Both the position numbers and the translations under genes were made by a program. Under the pieces are notes generated by a model, which worked only from the letters and a program-made list of their open reading frames with translations, searched no databases and was not told where the DNA came from. A stretch of 64,000 nt of DNA, taken from contig CALEHY010000009.1 of the NCBI GenBank assembly GCA_937876375.1, forward strand, positions 1-64,000. The letters run 5' to 3'. This DNA comes from an uncultured Clostridia bacterium. Lineage in GTDB: Bacteria > Bacillota > Clostridia > Oscillospirales > Acutalibacteraceae. Positions 1 to 9,033 of the stretch are shown here, one piece after another. Positions within the stretch are counted from its first letter, which is position 1. Each line of letters starts with the position of its first letter.

Positions 1-55
1 AACCTGTGACCCTCTGCTTGTAAGGCAGATGCTCTCCCAGCTGAGCTATGCTTCC
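1..55 (-). tRNA. tRNA-Val (anticodon UAC), 3' part cut by window edge
   Basis: Read on the minus strand the gene starts GGAAGCA at 55. It shows a D-arm (GCTCAGCTGGGAGAGC) and an anticodon arm TCTGC-CTTACAA-GCAGA, whose loop gives anticodon TAC (valine, GUA codons). The variable loop and the start of the T-arm follow before the window ends, so the T-loop and acceptor 3' strand are not seen. More tRNAs may follow outside the window. Confidence 0.93.
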
Positions 56-80
56 ATATGTCGCACTTGCGACGAGATAT

Positions 81-109
81 ATAATACAATATTATAATCT
101 AAAAGTCAA
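81..109 (-). promoter_or_regulatory. Sigma-A-type promoter for the tRNA-Val transcript
   Basis: On the minus strand TTGACT (104-109) and TATTAT (81-86) are separated by 17 nt, about 25 nt upstream of the tRNA 5' end. A perfect 6-bp inverted repeat, GTCGCA-CT-TGCGAC (60-73), lies in the short leader just before the mature tRNA. Inferred from sequence only. Confidence 0.75.
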
Positions 110-125
110 CACTTTTTTTCGTGTT
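108..125 (-). terminator. Weak hairpin after hslO
   Basis: Minus-strand stem AACAC/GTGTT with an A-rich loop starts a few bases after the hslO stop. It has only five base pairs and a poor U-tract, and it overlaps the -35 box of the tRNA promoter. It may be a weak terminator or chance. Confidence 0.3.
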
Positions 126-127
126 TT

Positions 128-1015
128 TTAAATTTTTTCTGTAGCCTGTTTTATTAGCATTTTTATATCATTTGGAGTAAATATATATTTCTTATCACAG
201 AAGTGACAATCAACCTCTGTATTTTCCTCTGACTCTGCCATTTCGTTCAGATTTTGAAGACCAGTACTGATTAACGCATTCTCAACTCTTTCCTTTGAGC
301 AATTACACTTATATGACATTGTTGACTCGTCAAGCTTGTCGATATTAATTCCTTTTAATGCTCTTTTTGCAATATCATCTGCTGTAAATCCGTCATCAAG
401 CATTTGTGTAACTGATGGAATATCAGAAATGCTATGTTCAATTAATGATATAACCTCATCAGGACAACTAGGTAGTAGCTGAATAATAAATCCACCAGCT
501 TTTTTTACTGATAAATCAGGATTAACCAATACACCAAGAGCACATACAGATGGTGTCTGCTCACTTGTTGCAAAATAATTTGTAATATCCTCTGCTATCT
601 CTCCACTAACGATAGGTGTTTGACCAACATATGGCTCTTTAAGTCCAATATCTTTGATGACATATAGCTGTCCATCTGTACCAACAGCACCCTTTACGTC
701 AAGTTTACCAATATCATTTAGTGGAATTTCCACGATAGGATTTTGAACATAAGCTCTAGCGTTGCCCTCATAATCAGAAACAGCAATCATATCGCCACAA
801 GGTCCGCCACCATTTATTCTTACAGTAACAGAATCATCCTTACTCTTTAGCATATCACCCATCATAGAGGTTGCTGTAATTAGTCGACCTAGACCTGCTG
901 TAACTGTAGCGCTTGTCTTGTGAATTCGTTCCATCTCCGCAACCATATCTGTGCTATCACAAGCAATAACAAACGCAGAACCATCCTCTGTAATATATCT
1001 AACAATCTTTCCCAT
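128..1015 (-). CDS. hslO: Redox-regulated holdase chaperone Hsp33
   Basis: Hsp33 is a cytoplasmic holdase that unfolds and becomes active when its zinc-bound cysteines are oxidised. The 295-aa length fits the family. The C-terminal redox switch is visible as a Cys-x-Cys (CNC, near residue 238) followed by Cys-x2-Cys (CHFC, near 272); the N-terminal two thirds carry the conserved fold including the NGGGPCG segment. The start follows the methyltransferase stop by 2 bp, and an AAAGGTG ribosome binding site lies inside the end of that gene, so the two are co-translated. It is the last gene of the yerC operon. Confidence 0.95.
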   Translation of the reverse strand: MGKIVRYITEDGSAFVIACDSTDMVAEMERIHKTSATVTAGLGRLITATSMMGDMLKSKDDSVTVRINGGGPCGDMIAVSDYEGNARAYVQNPIVEIPLNDIGKLDVKGAVGTDGQLYVIKDIGLKEPYVGQTPIVSGEIAEDITNYFATSEQTPSVCALGVLVNPDLSVKKAGGFIIQLLPSCPDEVISLIEHSISDIPSVTQMLDDGFTADDIAKRALKGINIDKLDESTMSYKCNCSKERVENALISTGLQNLNEMAESEENTEVDCHFCDKKYIFTPNDIKMLIKQATEKI

Positions 1016-1017
1016 TT

Positions 1018-1758
1018 TTACACCTTTTTACACACAAAATATACTCTTTCACTTTCATCATTTGGAGCATTACGAGTTAATTCGTCATACATTGCTATAT
1101 TGGTAAACCCAATATTACTCAAAGATTGAGCAATATCGTCTAACTCATACGCTCTTTCATTAAATTCTTCGCTATATCTATCATAATTTTCGCCATTGAA
1201 CATAAAGAAATCTAGCAAAATCCTAACCTCGACGTCATCGACCTGTTCATTGTCCCAAACAAGATAGTAGTCCTCTTCGTCAAAAACAAAAGTGTTATTA
1301 AATAGTATTTCTTGGTGTTTATATATTGTATTCACATCAAAAACAAATATACCACCATTATTCAAACTATCATAAACATTTTTAAATGTTTTCACGACTT
1401 CAGCATAACTAGTTAAATGGTTTATACTATCAAGAGAGCATAACACAGCATCAGCACCCTGTGTAAAGACGAAATCCTGCATTTTAGTATTAATCAATGA
1501 TAGATTAAGGTCAAGTTCATTTGCCTTTTGTGAGGCGATAGAGAGCATATCCTCTGATGCATCAACTCCAATAACCTCAATCCCTTTTTTTGCAAACGGA
1601 ATACTAATACTACAAGTACCACACGCTAAATCGATAATACGCTTTGGCTCAACATTTTCTGTTAGAAAAAAGTCAGAAATGTAATCACTTCTGACTTCAT
1701 AATCTACATTTTCAGTTAATGCATCATAGAGCGTTGACAGAAAATTATAGCTGCTCAT
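1018..1758 (-). CDS. Class I SAM-dependent methyltransferase
   Basis: This 246-aa protein has a Rossmann-type methyltransferase fold. Motif I (IDLACGTCSISIPFA, about residues 43-57) is followed by an acidic residue after strand 2 (VIGVDAS) and an ADAVLCSLDSINHL segment typical of motif IV/post-I. The substrate cannot be told; a small-molecule or protein target is as likely as RNA. I chose ATG 1758 over the longer reading frame because AAAGAGG sits 7 nt upstream and the frame then starts MSSYNF. It overlaps the end of yerC by 14 bp, so the two genes are probably translationally coupled. Confidence 0.8.
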   Translation of the reverse strand: MSSYNFLSTLYDALTENVDYEVRSDYISDFFLTENVEPKRIIDLACGTCSISIPFAKKGIEVIGVDASEDMLSIASQKANELDLNLSLINTKMQDFVFTQGADAVLCSLDSINHLTSYAEVVKTFKNVYDSLNNGGIFVFDVNTIYKHQEILFNNTFVFDEEDYYLVWDNEQVDDVEVRILLDFFMFNGENYDRYSEEFNERAYELDDIAQSLSNIGFTNIAMYDELTRNAPNDESERVYFVCKKV

Positions 1759-2050
1759 CTTCTGCCTCTTTAATTCTGTCAAAAATCTTGTCGTAACCAT
1801 CACAACCATACTGTAATGAGCGATTAACACGACTAATAGTTGCTGTAGAAGCACCTGTCTCCTCTACAATATCAGTATAAACAGATTTTTCGCTAAGCAT
1901 CTTTGCAACAACTAGACGCTGTGACAAAGTCTTTAGCTCTTGAACTGTGCATAGATCCTCGAAGAAGTCATAGCACTCCTCTCTTGTTTCGAGAGCAAGA
2001 ATGGCTTTGAACAAAAAATCAACATTCTTATTTTCTAACTTATTATTCAT
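1745..2050 (-). CDS. yerC: YerC/YecD family TrpR-like DNA-binding protein
   Basis: This 101-aa all-helical protein belongs to the YerC/YecD family, which is related to the Trp repressor. The helix-turn-helix is visible as LSQRLVVAKML followed by YTDIVEETGASTATISRVNR (about residues 45-80), the usual TrpR-family arrangement. Its target and ligand are unknown. The ATG at 2050 is supported by GAGGAG 8 nt upstream; a longer reading frame starting at 2080 has no such site. It heads a three-gene operon (yerC, methyltransferase, hslO) behind a recognisable promoter. Confidence 0.85.
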   Translation of the reverse strand: MNNKLENKNVDFLFKAILALETREECYDFFEDLCTVQELKTLSQRLVVAKMLSEKSVYTDIVEETGASTATISRVNRSLQYGCDGYDKIFDRIKEAEDEQL

Positions 2051-2080
2051 AGTGAACTCCTCACGCTTTACTTTAATCAC

Positions 2081-2109
2081 ATATTAACACATTAAAACGT
2101 GATAGTAAA
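2081..2109 (-). promoter_or_regulatory. Sigma-A-type promoter for yerC operon
   Basis: Minus strand TTTACT (2104-2109), 17-nt spacer, TAATAT (2081-2086). It lies between the lysA terminator and the yerC ribosome binding site, about 31 nt upstream of the start codon. Confidence 0.6.
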
Positions 2110-2111
2110 GA

Positions 2112-2139
2112 AAAATCCCCAAAATAATTTGGGGATTTT
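2112..2139 (-). terminator. Intrinsic terminator after lysA
   Basis: Perfect inverted repeat AAAATCCCC / GGGGATTTT with an A/T loop, eight bases past the lysA stop, flanked by A and T runs. It closes the lon-engB-lysA operon. Confidence 0.85.
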
Positions 2140-2147
2140 AAAAATAA

Positions 2148-3416
2148 TTACTTTATTAATTCATTGTATATATCAAAGCAATCAAATGTTGAGAAATAAT
2201 CCTCTGGAGTTTCTGCTCTACGGATTAACTGATATGAGCCATCCTCTTTTAGAAGAATTTCAGCGCTCTTAAGCTTACCATTATAGTTGTAACCCATTGA
2301 GAAACCGTGTGCACCAGCATCATGGATAAATAAAATATCACCCATATCAATCTTTGGTAGCATTCTATCAACAGCAAACTTGTCACAATTCTCGCACAAT
2401 GAACCAGTTACATCGTATAATGTATCGCACTGTGCATCTTCTTTTCCAAGAACGGTAATATGATGATATGCACCATAGATAGCAGGTCTCATTAGGTTTA
2501 CAGCACAAGCATCAACACCAATATATTCCTTGTGCGTATGCTTTTCATTAATAGCTGTTGTAACAAGACCACCATAAGGACCAAGCATATATCTGCCAAG
2601 CTCTGTGCAAAGCTTAACATTGCCCATTCCTGCAGGAACAAGAACTTCGTCATACACCTTATGAACACCCTCACCAATAACAGCAATATCATTTGGCTCC
2701 TGGTCAGGCTTGTAAGGAATACCAATACCACCAGAAAGGTTGATAAATGTAATATTAGCGCCAGTCTTCTCCTTTAGCTCAACAGCAAGCTCAAACAACA
2801 CCTTTGCAAGCATAGGATAGTAATCATTTGTAACAGTGTTTGAAGCAAGAAATGCGTGAATACCAAATTCCTCAACGCCCTTTTCCTTCATAATCTTGAA
2901 CGCTTCGAAAATCTGATCTGTTGTCATACCATACTTGGCATCACCAGGGTTGTCCATAATATCGTTGCTAATCTTGAATATTCCACCTGGATTGTAACGA
3001 CATGACATTTTCTTTGGAAGCTTGCCGCAAGCTTTCTCTACAGCTTCAATATGAGTAATATCATCAAGGTTAATGATACCACCTAAATCATCACAGAATT
3101 TAAACTCATCAATAGGAGTATCGTTTGATGAAAACATAATGTCGTCGCCTACAGCACCAAGAGCTCTAGCCATCATAAGCTCTGTTCTCGATGAGCAATC
3201 ACAGCCACAACCATACTCCTGCAAAATTTTGATTAAAAATGGATTTGGAGTGGCTTTAACAGCAAAATACTCCTTGTATCCTTCATTCCATGCAAAAGCG
3301 TCCTTAAGAGCCTTTACATTGTCTCTTATTCCCTTTTCATCATACAAATGAAAAGGTGTAGGATAATCCTTTGCAATTTCCTTTGCCTTATCAAGTGTTA
3401 CAAATGGTTTTTTCAT
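2148..3416 (-). CDS. lysA: Diaminopimelate decarboxylase
   Basis: This is a fold-type III PLP enzyme of 422 aa that should convert meso-diaminopimelate to lysine. The PLP-lysine segment appears as EYFAVKATPNPFL (about residues 48-60). The glycine-rich phosphate-binding segment is LSGGIGIPY, the GELGRY-type motif is CTELGRYMLGPYGG, and the second-subunit catalytic cysteine region is VTGSLCENCDKF. Start ATG 3416 has AGGAGG 7 nt upstream and lies 12 bp after engB. It is the last gene of the lon operon. A related decarboxylase (carboxynorspermidine or arginine type) is less likely but cannot be excluded by eye. Confidence 0.85.
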   Translation of the reverse strand: MKKPFVTLDKAKEIAKDYPTPFHLYDEKGIRDNVKALKDAFAWNEGYKEYFAVKATPNPFLIKILQEYGCGCDCSSRTELMMARALGAVGDDIMFSSNDTPIDEFKFCDDLGGIINLDDITHIEAVEKACGKLPKKMSCRYNPGGIFKISNDIMDNPGDAKYGMTTDQIFEAFKIMKEKGVEEFGIHAFLASNTVTNDYYPMLAKVLFELAVELKEKTGANITFINLSGGIGIPYKPDQEPNDIAVIGEGVHKVYDEVLVPAGMGNVKLCTELGRYMLGPYGGLVTTAINEKHTHKEYIGVDACAVNLMRPAIYGAYHHITVLGKEDAQCDTLYDVTGSLCENCDKFAVDRMLPKIDMGDILFIHDAGAHGFSMGYNYNGKLKSAEILLKEDGSYQLIRRAETPEDYFSTFDCFDIYNELIK

Positions 3417-3428
3417 AATATCCTCCTA

Positions 3429-4013
3429 TTAGCTCAAGAGAGCCTCTTCAATAAATTTCTTAACAGTATCAACGCCCTCGCCATTTTGTGATGAAAAAGC
3501 GATGATAGGAACGTCACCAGCACATTCAAGTTCAACAGCAGACTCTGCCATTCTCTTTTTGTATTCCTTAACCTTTAGTTTGTCCGATTTGGTCATAACG
3601 ACAATGAATGGAATATCCATCTGTTTCATAAATTCAATCATACCATAATCGTCTTGTGATGGTTTATGCCTCATATCAACCAGCTGAACAACAAGTTTGA
3701 TATTGCGACCACTTTGGAAATAACCTTCCATAAGCTCGCCAAAACGTTCTTTCTCCTGCTTGCTAATCTTTGCATAGCCATAGCCAGGCAAATCAACAAA
3801 CTTGTATCCATCGACGTTATAAAAGTTAATTGTAATTGTTTTACCAGGCACAGAGCTAACTCTAGCAAGACCTTTTCTGTTAAACAATTTGTTTAACAAG
3901 GAGCTTTTGCCAACATTGGACCTGCCAGCAAATGCAATTTCTGGAATATCACTATTAGGTAGCTGAGCAGAAATGCCATATGCCCTTTCAAATTCTACAT
4001 TGTTATAATTCAT
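3429..4013 (-). CDS. engB: Ribosome biogenesis GTPase EngB (YsxC/YihA)
   Basis: EngB is a small essential TRAFAC GTPase that acts in late 50S subunit assembly. The 194 aa show every G motif: G1 GRSNVGKSS (residues 31-39), G2 around PGKTITINF, G3 DLPGYGYA, G4 TKSDKL and G5 FSSQNGEG. It starts 3 bp after the lon stop codon, and the lon-engB order is conserved in Firmicutes. Translation is probably coupled to lon. Confidence 0.96.
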   Translation of the reverse strand: MNYNNVEFERAYGISAQLPNSDIPEIAFAGRSNVGKSSLLNKLFNRKGLARVSSVPGKTITINFYNVDGYKFVDLPGYGYAKISKQEKERFGELMEGYFQSGRNIKLVVQLVDMRHKPSQDDYGMIEFMKQMDIPFIVVMTKSDKLKVKEYKKRMAESAVELECAGDVPIIAFSSQNGEGVDTVKKFIEEALLS

Positions 4014-4016
4014 AGT

Positions 4017-6431
4017 TTATTGTGTAATCGTTGCAACAGATTTTTTGCTATTATCCATAGGAATAGCTTTTGTCTTCTTTGTTGCGTTTGGTTTATATTC
4101 TAAAGCAATGTCAAGTACTTCATCAAATGATGAAACGCTAACAAATCTTATTGATGATTTGACCTCATCGCTGATTTCTGCCAAATCCTTTGTGTTTTCA
4201 TTTGGGATGATAACAGTGTCGCAACCAGCTTTGTATGCAGCCATTGATTTTTCCTTAAGGCCACCAATAGCAAGAGCGTTACCCTTAAGTGATATCTCAC
4301 CAGTCATTGCAACAGTACACTTAATTGGGATACCAGTAAGCTCTGAAACAAGAGCCGTAGTTATTGCAAGTCCTGCTGATGGTCCATCCTTTGGTATAGC
4401 CGCTTGAGGAGCATGAATATGAATATCCATTGTTTTATAAAAATCTGATGATATACCATATTCATTAGCCTTAGAACGAATGTAAGATACAGCCGTTTTT
4501 GCGCTCTCTTTCATTACGTCGCCAAGACTACCAGTAAGTTCAATCTTACCAGTACCCTCTAAGGCTGATATTTCGATAGGAAGCATTGTACCACCAACCT
4601 GTGTCCAGGCAAGTCCATTAACAACACCAACCTGATTTGATGAAGAAACAACTTCCTTTGAATACTTTTCAACACCAAGATAATCAGCAATATTCTTTGC
4701 AGTTACTTTAAATAAAGTTGCACCACTTTCTAGCTCGACTGCAGTTTTTCTGCAAAGGGTTGAAATCTCTCTTTCAAGCTTTCTAACGCCTGCTTCACGA
4801 GTGTAGCATTCAATTATCTTGTAAATAGCATCATTAGAAATTTTAAATTCCTTTGAAGAAAGATTATGCTTTTGCATTTCTTTCTTAATCAAATGCTTCT
4901 TTGCGATATTGAATTTTTCCTCAACAGTGTAAGAATTAAGCTCAATAACCTCCATTCTGTCAAGCAGTGGTGGAGCTATAGTCGAGGTATCATTTGCTGT
5001 AGTGATGAACAAAACCTTGCTTAAATCAATTGGAAAATCGATATAATGATCAGCAAAATTTTTGTTCTGCTCTGGATCTAATGCTTCTAGCAAAGCAGAT
5101 GAAGGATCGCCTTTGTAGTCAGCGCCAACCTTGTCAATTTCGTCAAGCAATACAACTGGGTTCATAACGCCAGATTTAATAATCGCATCAACAATTCTAC
5201 CAGGCATAGCGCCAATATATGTCTTTCTATGACCTCTGATTTCTGCTTCGTCATGGACACCACCAAGAGCGATACGAACATATTTTCTGTTCATTGATTT
5301 TGCAAGTGATTTTACAACACTTGTTTTACCAACACCAGGAGGTCCATATAAACAAATAATCTGTCCACTAAAATCAGAATTACGCTTTAACACAGCCAAT
5401 GACTCAACAATACGAGATTTAACCTTATCTAGACCGTAATGATCCGCATCAAGCACTCTTCTTGATTTTGCTAGATTAATGCTATCCTTTGTGTATTTAC
5501 CAAATGGAATTTCAAGACATTTATCGAGATATGTACGCACAACAGTGGCTTCGTGTGAGCCCTGTGGCATTTTCATTAGCTTATCGCATTCCTTAAGCAG
5601 CTTTTCTTTTGAGTTCTGCTCTATATCGAGTGCTAGTACTCTTTGTCTATATTCTTCTGCTTCTTCTAGAGGATTATCAGATTCTCCAAGTTGATTTGAA
5701 ATAACCTTCATTTCCTCACGAAGATAATATTCCTTTTGATTCTTGTCAATCTCTTCATTAACCTTGCGCTGAATTTCAGCCTCAAGTTTAAGAGTGACGA
5801 TTTCCTTGCGAAGTCTAACTAGCAATTCAATAATTCTATCGTGTGGATTGATTATTTCCAGAACACTCTGCTTGTCCATGTAGTCAAAGAATGAATTAGA
5901 GCATACATAATCAGCAAGCTCTGACACATTGTCAATAGAGATAATCTTTGACACGACCTCATTTGAAATCTTTGATAGCATTGTTGCATAAGTTTCAAAC
6001 TCTTTCTTTACTGAGCGAATATATGCGATATCCTCTTCCGTTTGCTGATATGTTTTGTTCTCAACTAAATCAACAACACCAGCAAGAAATGGCTTTTCTG
6101 TATGAATTGTAATTAAAGAGCCACGCTCCTCACCTTCGACAATAACACGAAGATTAGATGAATTAGGAATTCTAATCATCTGTTTAATGCTACAAACAAC
6201 GCCAATCTCATACAAATCATCAATAGATGGGTCATCAACAGACGAATCACGCTGAGATACAAGGAATATTTTTTGATCCTTGTCCATAGCTGTCTTGAGC
6301 GCCTTTATACTCTTTTTTCTGCCAACGTCAAAGTGCAATGTCATGCCTGGAAATACTACTAAGCCACGCAATGCAACAATAGGCAAATCTAAAAATTTAT
6401 CTAGTTCAATAATATTTTCCAAATTATCCAT
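4017..6431 (-). CDS. lon: ATP-dependent protease Lon
   Basis: Lon is a cytoplasmic AAA+ serine protease that degrades misfolded and regulatory proteins. The 804-aa product has an N-terminal substrate domain (about 14-200), a coiled-coil linker, the AAA+ module with Walker A GPPGVGKT (363-370) and Walker B VVLLDEID (426-433), and the C-terminal protease domain. That domain holds catalytic Ser685 in PKDGPSAG and Lys726 in GGLKEK. I place the start at ATG 6431, eight codons inside the longest frame, because AAGGAAG lies 6 nt upstream. It leads the operon lon-engB-lysA. Confidence 0.97.
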   Translation of the reverse strand: MDNLENIIELDKFLDLPIVALRGLVVFPGMTLHFDVGRKKSIKALKTAMDKDQKIFLVSQRDSSVDDPSIDDLYEIGVVCSIKQMIRIPNSSNLRVIVEGEERGSLITIHTEKPFLAGVVDLVENKTYQQTEEDIAYIRSVKKEFETYATMLSKISNEVVSKIISIDNVSELADYVCSNSFFDYMDKQSVLEIINPHDRIIELLVRLRKEIVTLKLEAEIQRKVNEEIDKNQKEYYLREEMKVISNQLGESDNPLEEAEEYRQRVLALDIEQNSKEKLLKECDKLMKMPQGSHEATVVRTYLDKCLEIPFGKYTKDSINLAKSRRVLDADHYGLDKVKSRIVESLAVLKRNSDFSGQIICLYGPPGVGKTSVVKSLAKSMNRKYVRIALGGVHDEAEIRGHRKTYIGAMPGRIVDAIIKSGVMNPVVLLDEIDKVGADYKGDPSSALLEALDPEQNKNFADHYIDFPIDLSKVLFITTANDTSTIAPPLLDRMEVIELNSYTVEEKFNIAKKHLIKKEMQKHNLSSKEFKISNDAIYKIIECYTREAGVRKLEREISTLCRKTAVELESGATLFKVTAKNIADYLGVEKYSKEVVSSSNQVGVVNGLAWTQVGGTMLPIEISALEGTGKIELTGSLGDVMKESAKTAVSYIRSKANEYGISSDFYKTMDIHIHAPQAAIPKDGPSAGLAITTALVSELTGIPIKCTVAMTGEISLKGNALAIGGLKEKSMAAYKAGCDTVIIPNENTKDLAEISDEVKSSIRFVSVSSFDEVLDIALEYKPNATKKTKAIPMDNSKKSVATITQ

Positions 6432-6460
6432 AGATACTTCCTTAAAAATAATCAAATAGT

Positions 6461-6489
6461 ATTATAATATAAAACAAATAAAAGTGCAA
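6461..6489 (-). promoter_or_regulatory. Sigma-A-type promoter for lon
   Basis: Minus strand TTGCAC (6484-6489), 17-nt spacer, perfect TATAAT (6461-6466), 30 nt upstream of the lon start. No CIRCE-like inverted repeat or CtsR heptad repeat is evident around it. Confidence 0.75.
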
Positions 6490-6493
6490 CAAA

Positions 6494-6526
6494 AAAATAT
6501 GCCAAGTAAACACTTGGCATATTTTT
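6494..6526 (-). terminator. Intrinsic terminator overlapping the WYL gene stop
   Basis: Near-perfect long stem AAAATATGCCAAGT / ACTTGGCATATTTT with an AAAC-type loop and a U-run on the minus strand. The 5' arm contains the last codons of the WYL gene, so the stop codon lies in the hairpin. Confidence 0.85.
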
Positions 6527-7511
6527 AGTATAAATCATAGATTTCCTTTGCCTTTTTCTTAATTGAATCAGCTAAACTCTGTGGCTCGATCACCTTTATT
6601 TTATTGCCAAAATTCATTACCCAAGAAATAAGACCATCGGATATAGCTGCATCAATAGTTGTTTCGAACATATTGTTCTCTCTTGCAAGGAGTGGTACCG
6701 AAGCACCAAACCTGTCCATAATTTCTTCTCTTAAATCAATAGAGCAAAGCAAAGTAACTTTGTCATTTTCACCAGAGTACATATTGAACATTTTTGAAGT
6801 GTAATCTGCAACATCAAATACCTCACTATACTCGCTGACCTCACATACAGGTCGAGCAGAATCATCGAGCATATTAATTTGGCGTATTCTATCAAGACGA
6901 AGGTTCATTAAATTATCATATTTCTCATTGTTACATACGAGATAATAATGGTCATCCTTCCAAATAAGAGCATATGGTGATACGGTAAAGTCCTTGTCTA
7001 TAAATGCTCTACGATTTTCTATATCAATATTCCTGCGACGATACACAAAAGATACCTTTTTCTTTTGTAAAATAGCTTCGTGCAGAGCATCAATTACATA
7101 GTATATCTCCTCATTATCACATTTTGAAATAGAGTCAACATAAACCTGTGATACAAGCTCCTTTGCTTGATTAACTGATACCAATGATTCTAACTTTTCA
7201 ACCAGGGCAGCAGTCTTATTAGGTGTGATAAACCCAGCTGATGATACAGCGTCAATAAGTAAACGCACCTGTGGTAACTCGAAGCGTCTTGTAGCCATAA
7301 AAAAGCCACGCTTTGGTGATGAGGTTGTAACGATATCAAAACCAAGATCGTTTAGTGTTGCAATATCAGCATAGATAGATTTACGCTCACACTTTACCCC
7401 CTGCTCCAACAGCATTTCGATCAAATCAGTTGTTGACAAAGGATTGTCTTCGTCCGACCTTTCGTCAAGTAATTTATATATGAGTAATGTTTTAATTTTT
7501 GAACTAGCCAT
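6525..7511 (-). CDS. HTH/WYL-domain transcriptional regulator
   Basis: This 328-aa protein has an N-terminal winged helix (about residues 1-65; STTDLIEMLLEQG and SIYADIATLNDLGF form the HTH) and a central-to-C-terminal WYL domain. There the WYL signature is seen as PYALIWKDDHYYLVC (about 182-196), followed by a basic NLRLDRI segment. WYL proteins bind nucleic acid or nucleotide ligands and regulate DNA damage, phage defence or metabolic genes; no target is evident here. ATG 7511 has GGAGG 7 nt upstream. It has its own promoter inside the 3' end of the upstream PBP gene and its own terminator. Confidence 0.85.
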   Translation of the reverse strand: MASSKIKTLLIYKLLDERSDEDNPLSTTDLIEMLLEQGVKCERKSIYADIATLNDLGFDIVTTSSPKRGFFMATRRFELPQVRLLIDAVSSAGFITPNKTAALVEKLESLVSVNQAKELVSQVYVDSISKCDNEEIYYVIDALHEAILQKKKVSFVYRRRNIDIENRRAFIDKDFTVSPYALIWKDDHYYLVCNNEKYDNLMNLRLDRIRQINMLDDSARPVCEVSEYSEVFDVADYTSKMFNMYSGENDKVTLLCSIDLREEIMDRFGASVPLLARENNMFETTIDAAISDGLISWVMNFGNKIKVIEPQSLADSIKKKAKEIYDLY

Positions 7512-7532
7512 AGCATATCCTCCATGGCTTTT

Positions 7533-7561
7533 ATTATATCACAATTTATTTATGTTTTCAA
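7533..7561 (-). promoter_or_regulatory. Extended -10 promoter for the WYL regulator, inside pbp
   Basis: Minus strand TTGAAA (7556-7561), 17-nt spacer, TATAAT (7533-7538) preceded by TGA (extended -10). The -35 box is in the last codons of the PBP gene, so the regulator can be expressed apart from it. Confidence 0.75.
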
Positions 7562-9032
7562 CTATGGTCCTAAAAATAGGACAGCAATCCTCTGCCCCAC
7601 TATTTCCATCCTCGCACATAATGACTATAGCATATTTTGGATTGTCATAAGGATACACACCAGCAAACCATGTGTTATATAACTGTCTGTTGCCATCATA
7701 TTGTCCTGTTTCTGCTGTTGCTGTTTTGCCAGCAGACTTGTTTGCGCTATCATCAGCATAATAACCTGTACCGTTAGACACAACATATCTCATATATGAT
7801 AGTAATTTTTCGGAATTTTGTTTTGTTATTACATTATCGCCATATTTTGCATTATCATAGCTTCTAATACCGTTATAATTCACTTTACCAACGATAAATC
7901 TTGGATGAGTAGCTCTTTGATTAACAATAGAGCATAATGATGAACAGATTTGCAATGGAGTTGCTGTTAGAGCTCCCTGACCAAATCCAAGCATTGCCAA
8001 TTGACCAACAGATAGCAAATCTTCATTAGTTGGAGTAACGGCGTTTTTAATCGACCAATTATCAAGCAGATAAGTACTATCATTAAAGCCAAAAAGATTC
8101 ATTGTATCTATTATTTTCTCTTTTCCTAATTCTAATATCAACTTTACAAAATAACAATTACACGAATTAGCAAGTGCAGATTGCAAATTTTCATTACCGT
8201 GTTGCTTTAGCTTTTGGCATGAATACAATGTATCACCAACAAGAATTGAGCCAACGCAATTATAACTAATATCGACATTATTCTCCAAGGCACAAGCAGT
8301 AACAATTAGCTTAAACACAGATCCTACCGAATATTGCTGTATCACTTTGTTAATATATGTGTCAATTGGCTTTGTTACAGAGGCAAGTATATCACCAGTA
8401 GCAATATCCATTACTACAGCGCAACCAGACTTCATATCCTCACAAGCAAAGTATGTTATATCTTGAATATCACTATCTATTGAAAGAATATAACCTTCTT
8501 TAGAGCTGAAATTATATTCTTTTATTTCGCCATTATCGCCACGAAGCATTTTGCCAGTAGCGTCGACACCGAAATCAAGCTTTCTATATCCAATTTGATC
8601 ATCAACATAACTAAACAAACCACTTGATGAAGAATTAATGAACTGATTTAAATTGTTCACCGTCTTTTTTGATTTTTCAATTTGAATATATTTTGTATCA
8701 TATTCTTTATTAATTTCTTTTACAATCGGATAACCTTTGCGAAGTTCATCAGTAATCTTTTTTCTTTCGTTATAATCAAAGATTTTTACAAGCTCGGATA
8801 TACATTTTTCATTAGGTTTAATAATGGCTAGAAAAGTATCGATATTATTAGTTGCAGAGCCTTCATTTGAGTAATACAAATATGGATAAAGCTTATCTAG
8901 AGTTAGCGAATATGAGTTAGATGATTTCTGCACAGCATATTCATTAGTTGATATAATAATGCCTATTCTATATAGAATTATCGAAAAACAAAACACCACA
9001 CAAACAATCAACGATATTTCCCTTTTAAACAT
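7539..9032 (-). CDS. Class B penicillin-binding protein (transpeptidase)
   Basis: A 497-aa membrane-anchored D,D-transpeptidase that should cross-link peptidoglycan outside the membrane. One N-terminal helix (about 7-28) anchors it. The three active-site motifs are present: SVFK (Ser238, Lys241), SCN (290-292) and a KTA form of the KTG box in SAGKTATAETG. The usual class B N-terminal RGxIxDRxG motif is not recognisable and the protein is shorter than FtsI or SpoVD, so this may be a small PbpA-like or sporulation PBP. Its ribosome binding site lies in the 3' arm of the hairpin that ends the previous operon; no separate promoter is visible. Confidence 0.88.
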   Translation of the reverse strand: MFKREISLIVCVVFCFSIILYRIGIIISTNEYAVQKSSNSYSLTLDKLYPYLYYSNEGSATNNIDTFLAIIKPNEKCISELVKIFDYNERKKITDELRKGYPIVKEINKEYDTKYIQIEKSKKTVNNLNQFINSSSSGLFSYVDDQIGYRKLDFGVDATGKMLRGDNGEIKEYNFSSKEGYILSIDSDIQDITYFACEDMKSGCAVVMDIATGDILASVTKPIDTYINKVIQQYSVGSVFKLIVTACALENNVDISYNCVGSILVGDTLYSCQKLKQHGNENLQSALANSCNCYFVKLILELGKEKIIDTMNLFGFNDSTYLLDNWSIKNAVTPTNEDLLSVGQLAMLGFGQGALTATPLQICSSLCSIVNQRATHPRFIVGKVNYNGIRSYDNAKYGDNVITKQNSEKLLSYMRYVVSNGTGYYADDSANKSAGKTATAETGQYDGNRQLYNTWFAGVYPYDNPKYAIVIMCEDGNSGAEDCCPIFRTIVENINKL

Positions 9033-9033
9033 A

